64,000 nt of DNA from an uncultured Chlamydiae bacterium (lineage in GTDB: Bacteria; Chlamydiota; Chlamydiia; Chlamydiales; 2-12-FULL-49-11): NCBI GenBank assembly GCA_937996705.1, contig CALKUQ010000018.1, forward strand, positions 62,001 through 126,000, in the 5' to 3' direction. Numbering within the stretch: position 1 is the first letter of the stretch; every line of letters begins with the position of its first letter. This document shows positions 17,716-26,758 of the stretch, in pieces. A program made the position numbers and the translations under genes. The notes under the pieces were generated by a model, which saw nothing but the letters and a program-made list of their open reading frames with translations, did not search any database and was not told the origin of the DNA.

Positions 17716-20646
17716 ATGATTGAATTTGATTGCTTGGATGTAAAGACTCAGCTTGAAGGTAAGATGTTTGTTGAGGCATCTGCAGGTACTGGAAAGACTT
17801 TTGCCATTGAGCATGTGGTTGCAAGATTGATTTTACAAAAATTCCCTATCGATCAGATCTTAATTACCACCTTTACTAACGCAGGGGTAAGAGATTTAAA
17901 GCTTCGGATTTATCAGAATTTACGAAAACTGGTTGAAACAGATTCTCCCCCACCCTATTTAGCTACCTTCCCTAAAGTGGACGCAATTTTGTCTCTGAAA
18001 AATGCGCTACGCCTGATAGATGAGGCTCAAATTTTTACCATTCACTCTTTTTGCCATCGGATGCTTTCTGAATTCTCCTTTGAGGCAAATATCGATAGAA
18101 ATTTGATTGATCCAGAAAAGGGATTTCGTAAAGAGACTCTAGAGCTTGCAGCTCTTGATGTGTTACGAATGATTGTCGATACCGATGAATTTAGCCCCGC
18201 TCAATTGACAAGATTGATGAACCCCTTTCAAAAAGAGACAAAAAAGTTTGTGAGAAAAATGGTCTCTTTCCTTTCAGGAGGACCTGAAATTCCAGAGCAT
18301 GCCGATTACAAAACTCTACGTTTAAGGTTTGAAGAGAATTGGGAAGATGCTTCAGATAGGCTTTTAGGAATTGCTTCTTCTTATAATAAGACGTGCAATA
18401 GATCTGGAGATCTTCACCCGTTTGTCCGAGAACAAATTGAGGCGCTTGCAAATAAAAATTTTGATAGACTTATCACCTCATCCCCTTCTATCTTTGAACT
18501 GTTTACAGAGAAGCATCGAAAAAAAAGCTCTTCCACAGAAACAGACTCGATAATCGAGGCTCTTGCCCCCATCATTTATGAGGCAAGCGATCCATTTATC
18601 CTATTTTGCAGAGTTGCTAAAAAAGTACAAAAAAGACTCGAAGATCAAAATGAGGGGCCAAATATTTTATTGGAGACAATGGCCAGCTGTCTAAAGAAAA
18701 AGGCATTTCGAGACAAAGTAAGTGATAAATTCAAAGCGCTCATTATTGATGAGTTTCAAGATACAGATCCTTTGCAGTGGAGTATTTTTTCCTCTCTATC
18801 TCCAGAACTCCTCTTAGTTGTAGGTGATCCGAAGCAATCGATTTACGCTTTTAGAGGAGCTGATCTACAAACTTTTTTGAATGCTAAAAAAGATTTTTCC
18901 CATATTTATAAGCTCTCTTCTAACTACAGAAGCGATCCCACTTTAATTGCACAAATCAACAAGCTGTTTCAAATTCCCTCTCTTTTTACAGAAGTGGGTA
19001 GTGGAGATGATTTTTCTTATCAACCCCTATTAGCCAAAAAAAAGCCTTCTGGGTTACTATCAGAAGCCCCTCTTGAGTTTGTCTTATCAACTCATGAAAA
19101 TGAAGAGACTCTTTTCTCATTTATTGCTCAAGAGATCAAAAGGCTGGGAGAAACTTTAACCTTCGCTATTCTAGTAAAAGACAGGTATGAAGCGTTTCGA
19201 CTGACCGATTACTTACAAAACTTGGGGCTATCTGTTTTAACCACTGCAACTGCTAATATTACTGAAGGAATTGCTTTTAAATTCCTCTATTTAGCCTCAA
19301 AGCTTATTCTATCGCCAAAAAATATGAGTCTTGCAAAAGAGATTCTTTCCCACCCTTTCCTCGGCTGGCCTGTAGAAAAAGTAAAAGATGCAAGTGAAGA
19401 AGAGGTACTCACCCGATTTATAGAACTAAGCGCCCTTTTTCAAGAAAGAGGATTAGCTCCGTTTTTCACAGAACTCTTAAACCAGGCACATGTAGAAATC
19501 GCAGAAGATTATGCCGATCTTATGCAATTAATCTGTCTCATACTCGAATCACACCCAGAATCGCTTCACAAATATTTGGAAAAACTAGAGCTGCTTGATG
19601 CAGATGATCACCCCTATCTCAAACGAAGACCCCTTGTCTCAGAGAGCAAAATCACAATCATGACCTCTCATATGAGCAAAGGGTTAGAATTCGACATTGT
19701 TTTTTGTCTAGGGACGGCATCGAGGTATAACCCCTCCCCTCTAAAATCGATCTCAAGTCAAGATCTTGAAAAGTTACGCCTTTTTTATGTTGCAGCTACC
19801 CGAGCAAAAGAAAAACTCTATCTGTTTGTAAAAATTACAGAAAAAGAGGGGGAAGCTGGGACCAAAGCTCCTATCGAGCTCCTTTTAGAAAAATTGTGTG
19901 GAACTCAAAATCCAGAGCTGACGCAAATTAAAAAAGTCCTAAAAGAAAATGACTTTTCCTGGACAGAAATTGGAGAGCCGATTCTTATTGATAAATTGAA
20001 CGCAAAAGCAAAAGAAAGCAAACCCCCACAAATCCAGCTTCCCCCATTTCCTCCAAAAAATGAGTACCAATCATTTTCTTCACTTATCACCTCTCATGCT
20101 ACATCACCTGTTCCTAAAGAGAGCGAATTACCTCCAGGTCCAGAGACAGGAAACCTCTTTCATCTTCTTCTCGAAAAAATTATCGAAACTGGTTCCTATT
20201 TCAATTGGAATGAAAATCAAATGAAAGGCTTTATTGAAAAAGAACTCTTTCGAACCCACTTAGAATCCCTTCCTCATATCGTTTATGATCTTCTCTACAC
20301 AGCGTTTCACACTCCTCTTGGAAATTTCAGCTTACACGAGGTCCGACCTGAGTACATGCTCCAAGAGCAATCCTTCCTCTACCAAACTGGATCACGTTCC
20401 TATATGAAAGGTTTCATCGATCTGACCTTCCTTCACAACGGTCACTACTACCTCCTTGACTGGAAACTCAATCTTCTCACAGATTACAATCCAGAAACAC
20501 TTCACAAAGCGATGTTAGAACACTCTTACTACACCCAAGCACAAATCTATAAAACTGCACTTGAAAAAGCTCTCAAAGATCACCCTTTCGGAAACACATT
20601 CTACTTTTTTTTACGAGGGAAGGAAAAGGGTCTCCTCAAGCTTTGA
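17716..20646 (+). CDS. recB: Exodeoxyribonuclease V, beta subunit RecB
   Basis: A 976-residue UvrD-type helicase-nuclease. Walker A is VEASAGTGKTFAIEHVV, motif II is LIIDEFQDTDPLQW, then VVGDPKQSIYAFRGAD, motif V MTSHMSKGLEFDIVF and motif VI LFYVAATRAKEKLYL. The C-terminal nuclease keeps the catalytic Asp in KGFIDLTF and the D-x-K in LLDWKLNLL, where E. coli has DYKSN. With RecC it processes double-strand breaks. A recD homologue is not in the window. It is shorter than E. coli RecB (1,180 residues), as is usual for chlamydial RecB. The next gene is convergent, 11 bases away. Confidence 0.96.
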   Translation: MIEFDCLDVKTQLEGKMFVEASAGTGKTFAIEHVVARLILQKFPIDQILITTFTNAGVRDLKLRIYQNLRKLVETDSPPPYLATFPKVDAILSLKNALRLIDEAQIFTIHSFCHRMLSEFSFEANIDRNLIDPEKGFRKETLELAALDVLRMIVDTDEFSPAQLTRLMNPFQKETKKFVRKMVSFLSGGPEIPEHADYKTLRLRFEENWEDASDRLLGIASSYNKTCNRSGDLHPFVREQIEALANKNFDRLITSSPSIFELFTEKHRKKSSSTETDSIIEALAPIIYEASDPFILFCRVAKKVQKRLEDQNEGPNILLETMASCLKKKAFRDKVSDKFKALIIDEFQDTDPLQWSIFSSLSPELLLVVGDPKQSIYAFRGADLQTFLNAKKDFSHIYKLSSNYRSDPTLIAQINKLFQIPSLFTEVGSGDDFSYQPLLAKKKPSGLLSEAPLEFVLSTHENEETLFSFIAQEIKRLGETLTFAILVKDRYEAFRLTDYLQNLGLSVLTTATANITEGIAFKFLYLASKLILSPKNMSLAKEILSHPFLGWPVEKVKDASEEEVLTRFIELSALFQERGLAPFFTELLNQAHVEIAEDYADLMQLICLILESHPESLHKYLEKLELLDADDHPYLKRRPLVSESKITIMTSHMSKGLEFDIVFCLGTASRYNPSPLKSISSQDLEKLRLFYVAATRAKEKLYLFVKITEKEGEAGTKAPIELLLEKLCGTQNPELTQIKKVLKENDFSWTEIGEPILIDKLNAKAKESKPPQIQLPPFPPKNEYQSFSSLITSHATSPVPKESELPPGPETGNLFHLLLEKIIETGSYFNWNENQMKGFIEKELFRTHLESLPHIVYDLLYTAFHTPLGNFSLHEVRPEYMLQEQSFLYQTGSRSYMKGFIDLTFLHNGHYYLLDWKLNLLTDYNPETLHKAMLEHSYYTQAQIYKTALEKALKDHPFGNTFYFFLRGKEKGLLKL

Positions 20647-20657
20647 AACCCGGTTGG

Positions 20658-21455
20658 CTATAACTGCTCTTCTACTGTTTTTAGGCCGCAAGAATTGAGC
20701 CATTTTTTGTAACGGTCATGAAAGCGAACCTCTTCTTTAGTGTAAGCCTCTTCAGGCCGATAAGCAAGCTTTCCTAGATCGATCATAACAGCTCTCCCTT
20801 CAAGGAGGGCAAAATTGAGAGGATTAAAAATAAGGCTTGTATTGACAAATCCCTTTTGGGAAATTTCTTGAAAGAGTGCGGTCAGCTGGTTGCTAATTGC
20901 AGTTACTTCTTTTGATGTCATGCTATTGAAAACAGCCTCTTTAATCACGTCAGCGCGCTTTTGCACAACAAAAATATAATCATTCAAATCTATTTGATAC
21001 TGCTTTCCTCGGTAGTCAATAAGGGTACACATCGGGAGCTTTTCCTGGCTTGTGTGGGCATGGACTGCAAGTAGCCCAGTCTCCTCAGGAAGGTGGTTAA
21101 GAGCCTCTTTATATCTTTCTGCGACCCCGATGGGATTCTTTGGTTTATGATATTTACCGAAAAGTTGTTTAATCCTCTTTTTGGGTCTAAAATAGGTCTT
21201 TTTTGTGAATTCCTTATTGAGAAAAAATTTCACAACGTATTTTTTATCTGCAGAGACAAATGCAATTGACTCTAACCCATTTCCGATAAAATCTAGCGGT
21301 TCTTTTGCAATTTCATAAATCAAGGGAAAATCAAAACTACTCTTTTTTTTCCAAACAGTCTTTTGAAGCATCTCTGGTTGAAAATGATCGGCTTTGGTTA
21401 TGCAAAAAAACCAAACTAAAAAAAGTAGAGCAAAACTTGAAAAAACTTTTTTCAT
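20658..21455 (-). CDS. Secreted protein-kinase-like protein with apparently degenerate catalytic loop
   Basis: Family not recognised by name. The 265 residues start with a Sec signal peptide (MKKVF, then hydrophobic to about residue 20). A kinase-like layout follows: a glycine-loop-like FIGNGLESIAFVS (56-68), a beta-3-like lysine in YVVKFF (K76), a hinge-like IFVVQKRADV (161-170), and NPLNFALLEG then VMIDLGKLAY (211-232), which resembles the catalytic-loop Asn (N214) and the metal-binding Asp (D226). The Asp expected five residues before N214 is replaced by Ile, so it may be a pseudokinase. The gene begins at the base after the stop of the upstream glycosyltransferase, so it is the third gene of an exported-protein operon. 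Confidence 0.5.
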   Translation of the reverse strand: MKKVFSSFALLFLVWFFCITKADHFQPEMLQKTVWKKKSSFDFPLIYEIAKEPLDFIGNGLESIAFVSADKKYVVKFFLNKEFTKKTYFRPKKRIKQLFGKYHKPKNPIGVAERYKEALNHLPEETGLLAVHAHTSQEKLPMCTLIDYRGKQYQIDLNDYIFVVQKRADVIKEAVFNSMTSKEVTAISNQLTALFQEISQKGFVNTSLIFNPLNFALLEGRAVMIDLGKLAYRPEEAYTKEEVRFHDRYKKWLNSCGLKTVEEQL

Positions 21456-23141
21456 CTATTCACTATAATCTTTTTTATCAAAATCTCTCAAGACAAAATG
21501 AGGATAAAACTCAATTTCCCGAGATTGTGTTTCTTGATTAGAGAGGGGGGCGATATCAATTTTATACCCTTCGAGCAATCTATCATTGAGCTCCTTTTCT
21601 GAGTAAAGAATCGCTTTTTCACAACTATCGGCCTTAGTAATTTGGTAAGGAATATTGACAACTTTTGACTCCCTATAAAAAAGGCCTATCTGCCTAAGAT
21701 CTATGCAATGCTTCCAATGAGTCTCGAATTCCGAAATTGTTTTATAATGAATTTTGCTCAGAAAGGGGATTACACTCTCCTTTCTATAAAGAGTCATATC
21801 AATCCGATTACAATTTGCCCATTCAGAATTTGCAAATTCAAAGTCCCATACAAAATAGCCCTCTCCCACTGAAAGGACTTTAGAGGGAATTTCTGAAATA
21901 TTGAGTCCTAAATCGAAATAGACTCCATAAGCGCCTGTTTTTTCAAGGGTCTCGATAGCACTGGTAAGCTTCAGGGGATGATTGGCTACCAACGTGTCTT
22001 TTGCAAGTGTGATATACCTATTTTCAATCTGCTGAATCTCTTCTAAAAACAGCGTTCCATCATTCCACAAATGAAACCCTACCGAGTCGCCAAATGCTTC
22101 TTTTACAATCTGATACCCTTTTACAAACTCTTCATCCTTTACTGTGTAATAGACGTGAATGGGATTGAAATTCTCCCCCTCCTTTTGAATAGACTCCAAA
22201 AAACTATAGAGCTGCAGAGGTCTATTTTCAGAAAAGACAATCAGTGCAGAGCTCGATTCTCCTTCACAAAATTCAGAAAAAGTCTCAATTTCCTCATAGC
22301 TTGGCAACGACCTTATATAACGAGAGAGAAGAGCCTGCTTTTCTTTATAAATTTTATCATCATTGAGTGGAGTCTCTCTGTTATAAACATAAAAGACTTC
22401 TGGGATAAATACTGAATGATTCCGAGCCATTTCCCACAATGGCAAAGTAATTGCCAAATCCCAACAAGTATTAAAAAACTCTCCTTGATGCAAAAAATCT
22501 TTGATCTTGATTTTTTTAAAAAGTGCTGCGTAAAAAGTTCTTAACTGGGGAAGTTCTATTTGCCCCCGTAAACTGCGAATAGCTGGATTAAACGAAATCG
22601 CCTTTGCCTTTTCATATTTTGGGTAGGTAATATATTGACCATAGGTCATCCAAACGTTTGGATCACTATAATAGCGGTTTAACTCTTTTAATACTTTCGG
22701 ATGAGCAAACCAATCATCTCCATCCAAAATGACACAAATTTCCTCATCCGATAAGCTCTGAATTGTGTAATAAAGATTGTATAGAGCTTTATAATTTGTC
22801 TGATTATGAATAAATGTCACTTTCTCGTCTGCTTCAAAGGCCCCGACAACCCCTTTTGCTAAATTATACGTCCCATCAGTTGAGGCATCGTCAATAAAAA
22901 CCACACGGAAGTTTTTATACTCTTGCTCCAATACCGACCAGAGATTTTTCTGAACATACTCTTCGTTATTGTAAGAGGGAATAATTACTACAAACGGTTT
23001 TTCCTCGAGGGTAAGACGAAACTCTAACCCCTTTTTTGTCTCGCTTTTCTGATAAACTGTCCCATTACTTACAAGATTCCAAACAAATACGCTGGCAAAA
23101 ATTAACCCTGTAATTAAAAGGAAAATACGACCCTTAATCAT
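21456..23141 (-). CDS. Signal-anchored two-domain glycosyltransferase
   Basis: 561 residues. An N-terminal anchor (about residues 5-24) precedes a GT2 domain: FVVIIPSYNN, VVFIDDASTDGTY and ILDGDDWFAHP with the metal-binding DGDD. From about residue 300 a second GT-like domain follows, with ALIVFSENRPLQLYSFLES and the start of a Rossmann fold. Its upstream neighbour at 23138 has the same two-domain order and is a close paralogue. Its start codon overlaps that gene's stop by 4 bases (ATGA), and the kinase-like gene starts right after its own stop, so three genes form one unit. Substrates are unknown. The anchor would expose the enzyme on the periplasmic side unless the leader is an atypical secretion signal. 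Confidence 0.85.
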   Translation of the reverse strand: MIKGRIFLLITGLIFASVFVWNLVSNGTVYQKSETKKGLEFRLTLEEKPFVVIIPSYNNEEYVQKNLWSVLEQEYKNFRVVFIDDASTDGTYNLAKGVVGAFEADEKVTFIHNQTNYKALYNLYYTIQSLSDEEICVILDGDDWFAHPKVLKELNRYYSDPNVWMTYGQYITYPKYEKAKAISFNPAIRSLRGQIELPQLRTFYAALFKKIKIKDFLHQGEFFNTCWDLAITLPLWEMARNHSVFIPEVFYVYNRETPLNDDKIYKEKQALLSRYIRSLPSYEEIETFSEFCEGESSSALIVFSENRPLQLYSFLESIQKEGENFNPIHVYYTVKDEEFVKGYQIVKEAFGDSVGFHLWNDGTLFLEEIQQIENRYITLAKDTLVANHPLKLTSAIETLEKTGAYGVYFDLGLNISEIPSKVLSVGEGYFVWDFEFANSEWANCNRIDMTLYRKESVIPFLSKIHYKTISEFETHWKHCIDLRQIGLFYRESKVVNIPYQITKADSCEKAILYSEKELNDRLLEGYKIDIAPLSNQETQSREIEFYPHFVLRDFDKKDYSE

Positions 23142-24835
23142 TGCGTCCTAGGGATAAATTGTGGCTGAATATCGGCATGAGCAGAGGGATTCAAAATATG
23201 ATAAAAAGGGGCTATATCAATTTTTAACCCCTCTTCAAACAGGTCGTTTAAATCGTCTGCAGAAAATGTGTGAGCTGCTCTATTGCGAAATGTAGAAACA
23301 ATATTCATCGGTATGTTTACCATTTTAGCCCTCTCATAGCAAAGACCGAATTTGCTTGCATCTGCAAATTTTGACCACTCCCCCTCAAAATCATTGGGAA
23401 AGGTGTATTTGATGCTCTCTAATTCCTTCCGAATGTCATTTTTAGCATAAAGCACTAGATCTACTGAATTTGCATAATTCCAGTCCCCCTTAGCAGTTTC
23501 AAATTGCCACGCTAAGCAGCCTCCACCCACTTCAAGTAAGTTAGGAACACCTTGGTACTGATCGAGCATATAACAATAATCGACATGTCTCCCCAATCTA
23601 TAAAAGAGACCATATGCACCTGTCTCTTTTAATTTCAATGCACCATGGAGAACATCAATTTGATCCGTGATAATGATGTCATCTACAGCAAAGGCAATGT
23701 AATCGGCCCCTTGGCCGAATTTCCCATAAGTTGTCTCTAGGACAAGTGGTTTGAAATCTTCTTTTGGAGTCTCATTAGATTGTCTAAAAAATTGAACTTC
23801 AGGAAACACATATTTTATTTCCTCATAGCCAGACCAAAAATCGGGATCTGCCCGATAAATTACCCCAATTTTTCGAAATCCCGTAACATTTTTTTTCGCA
23901 GACTCCAAAAATGCAAACAGCTGCATTGGTCTATTGTAGGAAAACACAACTAAATCGGAGACACCCTGTTCAAAAGGGGCTCTCGGATCTACAGTCAATG
24001 GAGAGTATCGGGGCATTTGTTTTATTAGACCTGCAACCCTTTCTTGCTCTTGTAGACGTATCTTCGCATCAGTCAAAGGAGTCTCATAATTATAGACATA
24101 AAAGACATCTGGGGTAAAATAGGCGTGCTCTCTTGCCATTTCAAGCATTGGAAACATAATTGCATGATCCCAAGCAGCGGTAAAAAAAGAGCCCTTTTCA
24201 ACTAAATCTGAAAGTTTAATTCTCTTAAATAGACCGGCATAAAAGGTGCGAAGATGGGAGTATTGCCACTTGTTTTGACGCATCTTTCTCCGTTTCAAAA
24301 ATGATTTTGTAACAGGTTTGCACATCCCCATTTGATAATCTGGATAACGAATGTATTGGCCATAGCTCATCCACATATCTTGGTTTTGATAATACTCATT
24401 TAAAGTACTTAAGACATGTTCATCCGCAAACCAATCATCTCCATCTAACAAAACAATAATTTTATCATTGGAACAATCATGAATAGCTGTATACAAATTA
24501 TATAGAGCTTTTCTATTCTCCGAATTTCTTATAATTTTAATCGATTTTCCGAAATTTTTCCCCTCAACATACTCAGATACATTTTTAAACGTATTATCCG
24601 TAGAACAATCCTCAATATAGACAACCTCATAGTTTTTATAATCCTGAGAAAGAATCGAGTTTAAGTTTCTTTCAAAGTAGGCGTCATTATTAAAAGAGGG
24701 GACAACAACTACAAATTCAAGCTCACTAGTCACGCCACCCACTTTTTTTGCAATGTTGAGTTCTTCTTTTCCATATAAAGAAAAGAGGGCAACGCCCATA
24801 ACAATCAAACCAAAGCCTAAAAAAACCTTTTTCAC
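23138..24835 (-). CDS. Signal-anchored two-domain glycosyltransferase, first gene of operon
   Basis: 565 residues. A hydrophobic leader (about 4-21) is followed by a GT2 domain (FVVVVPSFNN, VVYIEDCSTDNTF, VLLDGDDWFADE). Then comes a second GT-A-like domain from about residue 295 (LVVFSYNRPMQLFAFLES, with an Asp pair in YIAFAVDDIIITD that could bind metal). It is paralogous to the next gene and to the gene at 812-2323. It leads the operon; the 68-base gap to the divergent amide hydrolase carries a strong palindrome that could control both directions. A bifunctional enzyme adding two sugars is possible, but this is inference. Confidence 0.85.
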   Translation of the reverse strand: MKKVFLGFGLIVMGVALFSLYGKEELNIAKKVGGVTSELEFVVVVPSFNNDAYFERNLNSILSQDYKNYEVVYIEDCSTDNTFKNVSEYVEGKNFGKSIKIIRNSENRKALYNLYTAIHDCSNDKIIVLLDGDDWFADEHVLSTLNEYYQNQDMWMSYGQYIRYPDYQMGMCKPVTKSFLKRRKMRQNKWQYSHLRTFYAGLFKRIKLSDLVEKGSFFTAAWDHAIMFPMLEMAREHAYFTPDVFYVYNYETPLTDAKIRLQEQERVAGLIKQMPRYSPLTVDPRAPFEQGVSDLVVFSYNRPMQLFAFLESAKKNVTGFRKIGVIYRADPDFWSGYEEIKYVFPEVQFFRQSNETPKEDFKPLVLETTYGKFGQGADYIAFAVDDIIITDQIDVLHGALKLKETGAYGLFYRLGRHVDYCYMLDQYQGVPNLLEVGGGCLAWQFETAKGDWNYANSVDLVLYAKNDIRKELESIKYTFPNDFEGEWSKFADASKFGLCYERAKMVNIPMNIVSTFRNRAAHTFSADDLNDLFEEGLKIDIAPFYHILNPSAHADIQPQFIPRTQ

Positions 24836-24853
24836 AAATGCCCTCTTTTTAAA

Positions 24854-24880
24854 ATATGACGATCATGATATGAGTCATAT
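24854..24880. promoter_or_regulatory. Nested palindrome between divergent operons, candidate operator
   Basis: Arms ATATGAC (24854-24860) and GTCATAT (24874-24880) form a perfect inverted repeat around a second palindrome, ATCATGAT. It sits midway between the start of the glycosyltransferase operon and the amide hydrolase gene. It overlaps a possible promoter for the latter (ATGACG, 16-base spacer, TATAAA). A dimeric repressor or activator site is inferred. Confidence 0.45.
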
Positions 24881-24903
24881 AAATTTATTGCGAGGATAAA
24901 GAG

Positions 24904-25971
24904 ATGAAAATGCTCCTTTCGATCTTGTTATTTCTATCGACACACCTTGCTGCATGCACGGGAATGAAATTAACAGCGACAGATGGATCCTATGTTCACG
25001 GAAGAACCCTTGAATTTGGGACTCCTGTCGACACCTCTGCTGCAGTAATTCCTCGAGGATACTCTTTCCGAGCAACCACACCTAACGGCCCTGGACTCAT
25101 CTATAAATCCAAATATGCCGTAGTTGGGACAACAGCGTCAGACAATACCGCTATCCTTGATGGACTCAATGAAATGGGGCTTTCGGTCGCCACCTTCTAT
25201 TTTCCCGATTTTGCAGGGTATACCCCCACTACAAAAGAAAACCAATTAAGATCGCTCTCCCCCTCCGATTTTGCTCAGTGGATTTTAACTCAGTTTGCCA
25301 CATGCTCCCAAGTTAGAGAGGGAGTTCAAGAGGTTTATATAGCCCCAACGGTCTTAGAAGAATGGGGACCAACCCCAGCGCCATTTCACTACATCGTCTA
25401 CGATGCCGATGGAAACTGCCTAGTCATTGAACCCCTTGGAGGAAAACTTATCCTCTATGATAACGAAATAGGGGTATTAACAAACTCACCTACATTTGAC
25501 TGGCACATGCTTAATCTACGCAATTACATTAACTTAAGCCCTTACAACGCCACACCCATTTCCCTGAATAGCGTCATATTAAAGCAATTTGGACAAGGCT
25601 CAGGCATGGTAGGCTTGCCAGGAGATTTTACCCCCCCCTCTAGATTTGTAAGAGCCGCTATTTTTTCCGGAGCCGCCCTTCCCCCAAAAACTGCAAACCA
25701 AGCTGTCCTCCAACTCTTTCACCTTCTAAACCAATTTGACATCCCCCTCGGTTCTATCCGCGAAACGACAGGGGAAATGACCTATTCCCCTTATACGCAA
25801 GCTACCTCTGTCAAAGACCCCCAGTCCCTTCGCTACTACTTTAAAACCTTTGATGATCAAACCATTCAAATGATTGATCTAACCGACTTCAATCTCAACG
25901 CAAATGCGATTAAAATCTTAAAACCCAAAGGCATTACCCAAATTCAAAACATCTCTCAAGATCTTAGATAA
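24904..25971 (+). CDS. Secreted linear amide C-N hydrolase (choloylglycine hydrolase family)
   Basis: 355 residues, Ntn-hydrolase fold. A signal peptide of 17 residues ends AA before Cys18 (ACTGMKL), so removal of the leader would expose the catalytic N-terminal Cys. Other family residues are the Arg in HGRTLEFG, Asn in LDGLNEMGLSVA, Asn in GVLTNSPTFDWH and Arg in TPPSRFVRAA. Members hydrolyse bile salts, penicillin V, N-acyl amino acids or acyl-homoserine lactones; the substrate cannot be chosen from sequence. A ribosome site GAGG is 8 bases upstream of the ATG. It is divergent from the exported glycosyltransferase operon and may share regulation. Confidence 0.9.
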   Translation: MKMLLSILLFLSTHLAACTGMKLTATDGSYVHGRTLEFGTPVDTSAAVIPRGYSFRATTPNGPGLIYKSKYAVVGTTASDNTAILDGLNEMGLSVATFYFPDFAGYTPTTKENQLRSLSPSDFAQWILTQFATCSQVREGVQEVYIAPTVLEEWGPTPAPFHYIVYDADGNCLVIEPLGGKLILYDNEIGVLTNSPTFDWHMLNLRNYINLSPYNATPISLNSVILKQFGQGSGMVGLPGDFTPPSRFVRAAIFSGAALPPKTANQAVLQLFHLLNQFDIPLGSIRETTGEMTYSPYTQATSVKDPQSLRYYFKTFDDQTIQMIDLTDFNLNANAIKILKPKGITQIQNISQDLR

Positions 25972-26109
25972 CGCCCGTTGCACATAAGAAAATTTCAATT
26001 GGCTGCAAGACAAGAAATTTCATTAACGTGAGTTGCGGGCTTATCTAATTTAATTTCAATTTGATAAATACAAAAAGGAAAATAGATTAAGCATTATAAG
26101 TAGAGTAGG

Positions 26110-26754
26110 TTAAAAACTATAACCAATCCCTAATCCAAGAAGAGCTCCACCCACGTTGACTGTATGACCTTGAGTAAAAGGCTTATGAGAGGAAAAGCGG
26201 AGTCGTTTGTACGAATACTCGCCAAATATATCTATTGTCAAGCCGTGGTAGACATTAAATATAAAGCCAGTGTTTACAAACAGTCCTAACCCTTTTGAAT
26301 GCATATGTCGAGGTACGTAGTGAGAGCAATTGTGAACGTAGGCAAAAATGTAGCGAGGACCAAGGGTAAAATAATAACGCAAATCCAACTTGGAGGAAAT
26401 TAAAAAATTTGGCTGTAGGCCAATACTTAGAGGCACCTCCCAAATCGAAGTTCGCTCGTTACCATTTCTGGACCGGCCAGATTTTTCTAAATACTCGACA
26501 CTTCCATAAATATTGAGGTAAGGAATCAGAGGATAAGCGCCAGAAATCTGCACATCAATTCCCCCCTCCTTGTAAAGATTGCGCATCGGAAGATCTGCAA
26601 AGAAAAAGTAGCCCGTCTTCACATCAATATAAGCAGGGGGCTTATGACTCTCTTTCCCCTTCAACTCATCTTCAGCGTGAGCCTTTAAATTTGAAAAACA
26701 GGCAAGAAACATTAAAAAACTGCAAAACCTTCCACTCTTTTGAATAAGTTTCAT
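26110..26754 (-). CDS. Small outer-membrane beta-barrel protein, unknown function
   Basis: Not recognised. The 214-residue protein has an N-terminal signal sequence (cleavage near NLKAHA) and then about eight amphipathic strands (for example YIDVKTGYFFF, YLNIYGSVEYL, KLDLRYYFTLGPRY, LTIDIFGEYSYKRL). It ends LLGLGIGYSF with the terminal Phe typical of barrel proteins. Size and pattern suggest an OmpA/OmpX/OmpW-like eight-stranded barrel. The start is 4 bases after the stop of the YVTN gene upstream, so the two are probably co-transcribed. Confidence 0.65.
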   Translation of the reverse strand: MKLIQKSGRFCSFLMFLACFSNLKAHAEDELKGKESHKPPAYIDVKTGYFFFADLPMRNLYKEGGIDVQISGAYPLIPYLNIYGSVEYLEKSGRSRNGNERTSIWEVPLSIGLQPNFLISSKLDLRYYFTLGPRYIFAYVHNCSHYVPRHMHSKGLGLFVNTGFIFNVYHGLTIDIFGEYSYKRLRFSSHKPFTQGHTVNVGGALLGLGIGYSF

Positions 26755-26758
26755 TATC

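Noticed and set aside
22071..22415. 114-residue frame antisense to a glycosyltransferase
   Set aside because: Shadow frame, no start signals, aromatic-rich nonsense composition.
25973..26040. GCCCG/CGGGC inverted pair after the amide hydrolase
   Set aside because: Only five bases pair over a 58-base loop, with no U-tract; too weak for a terminator.
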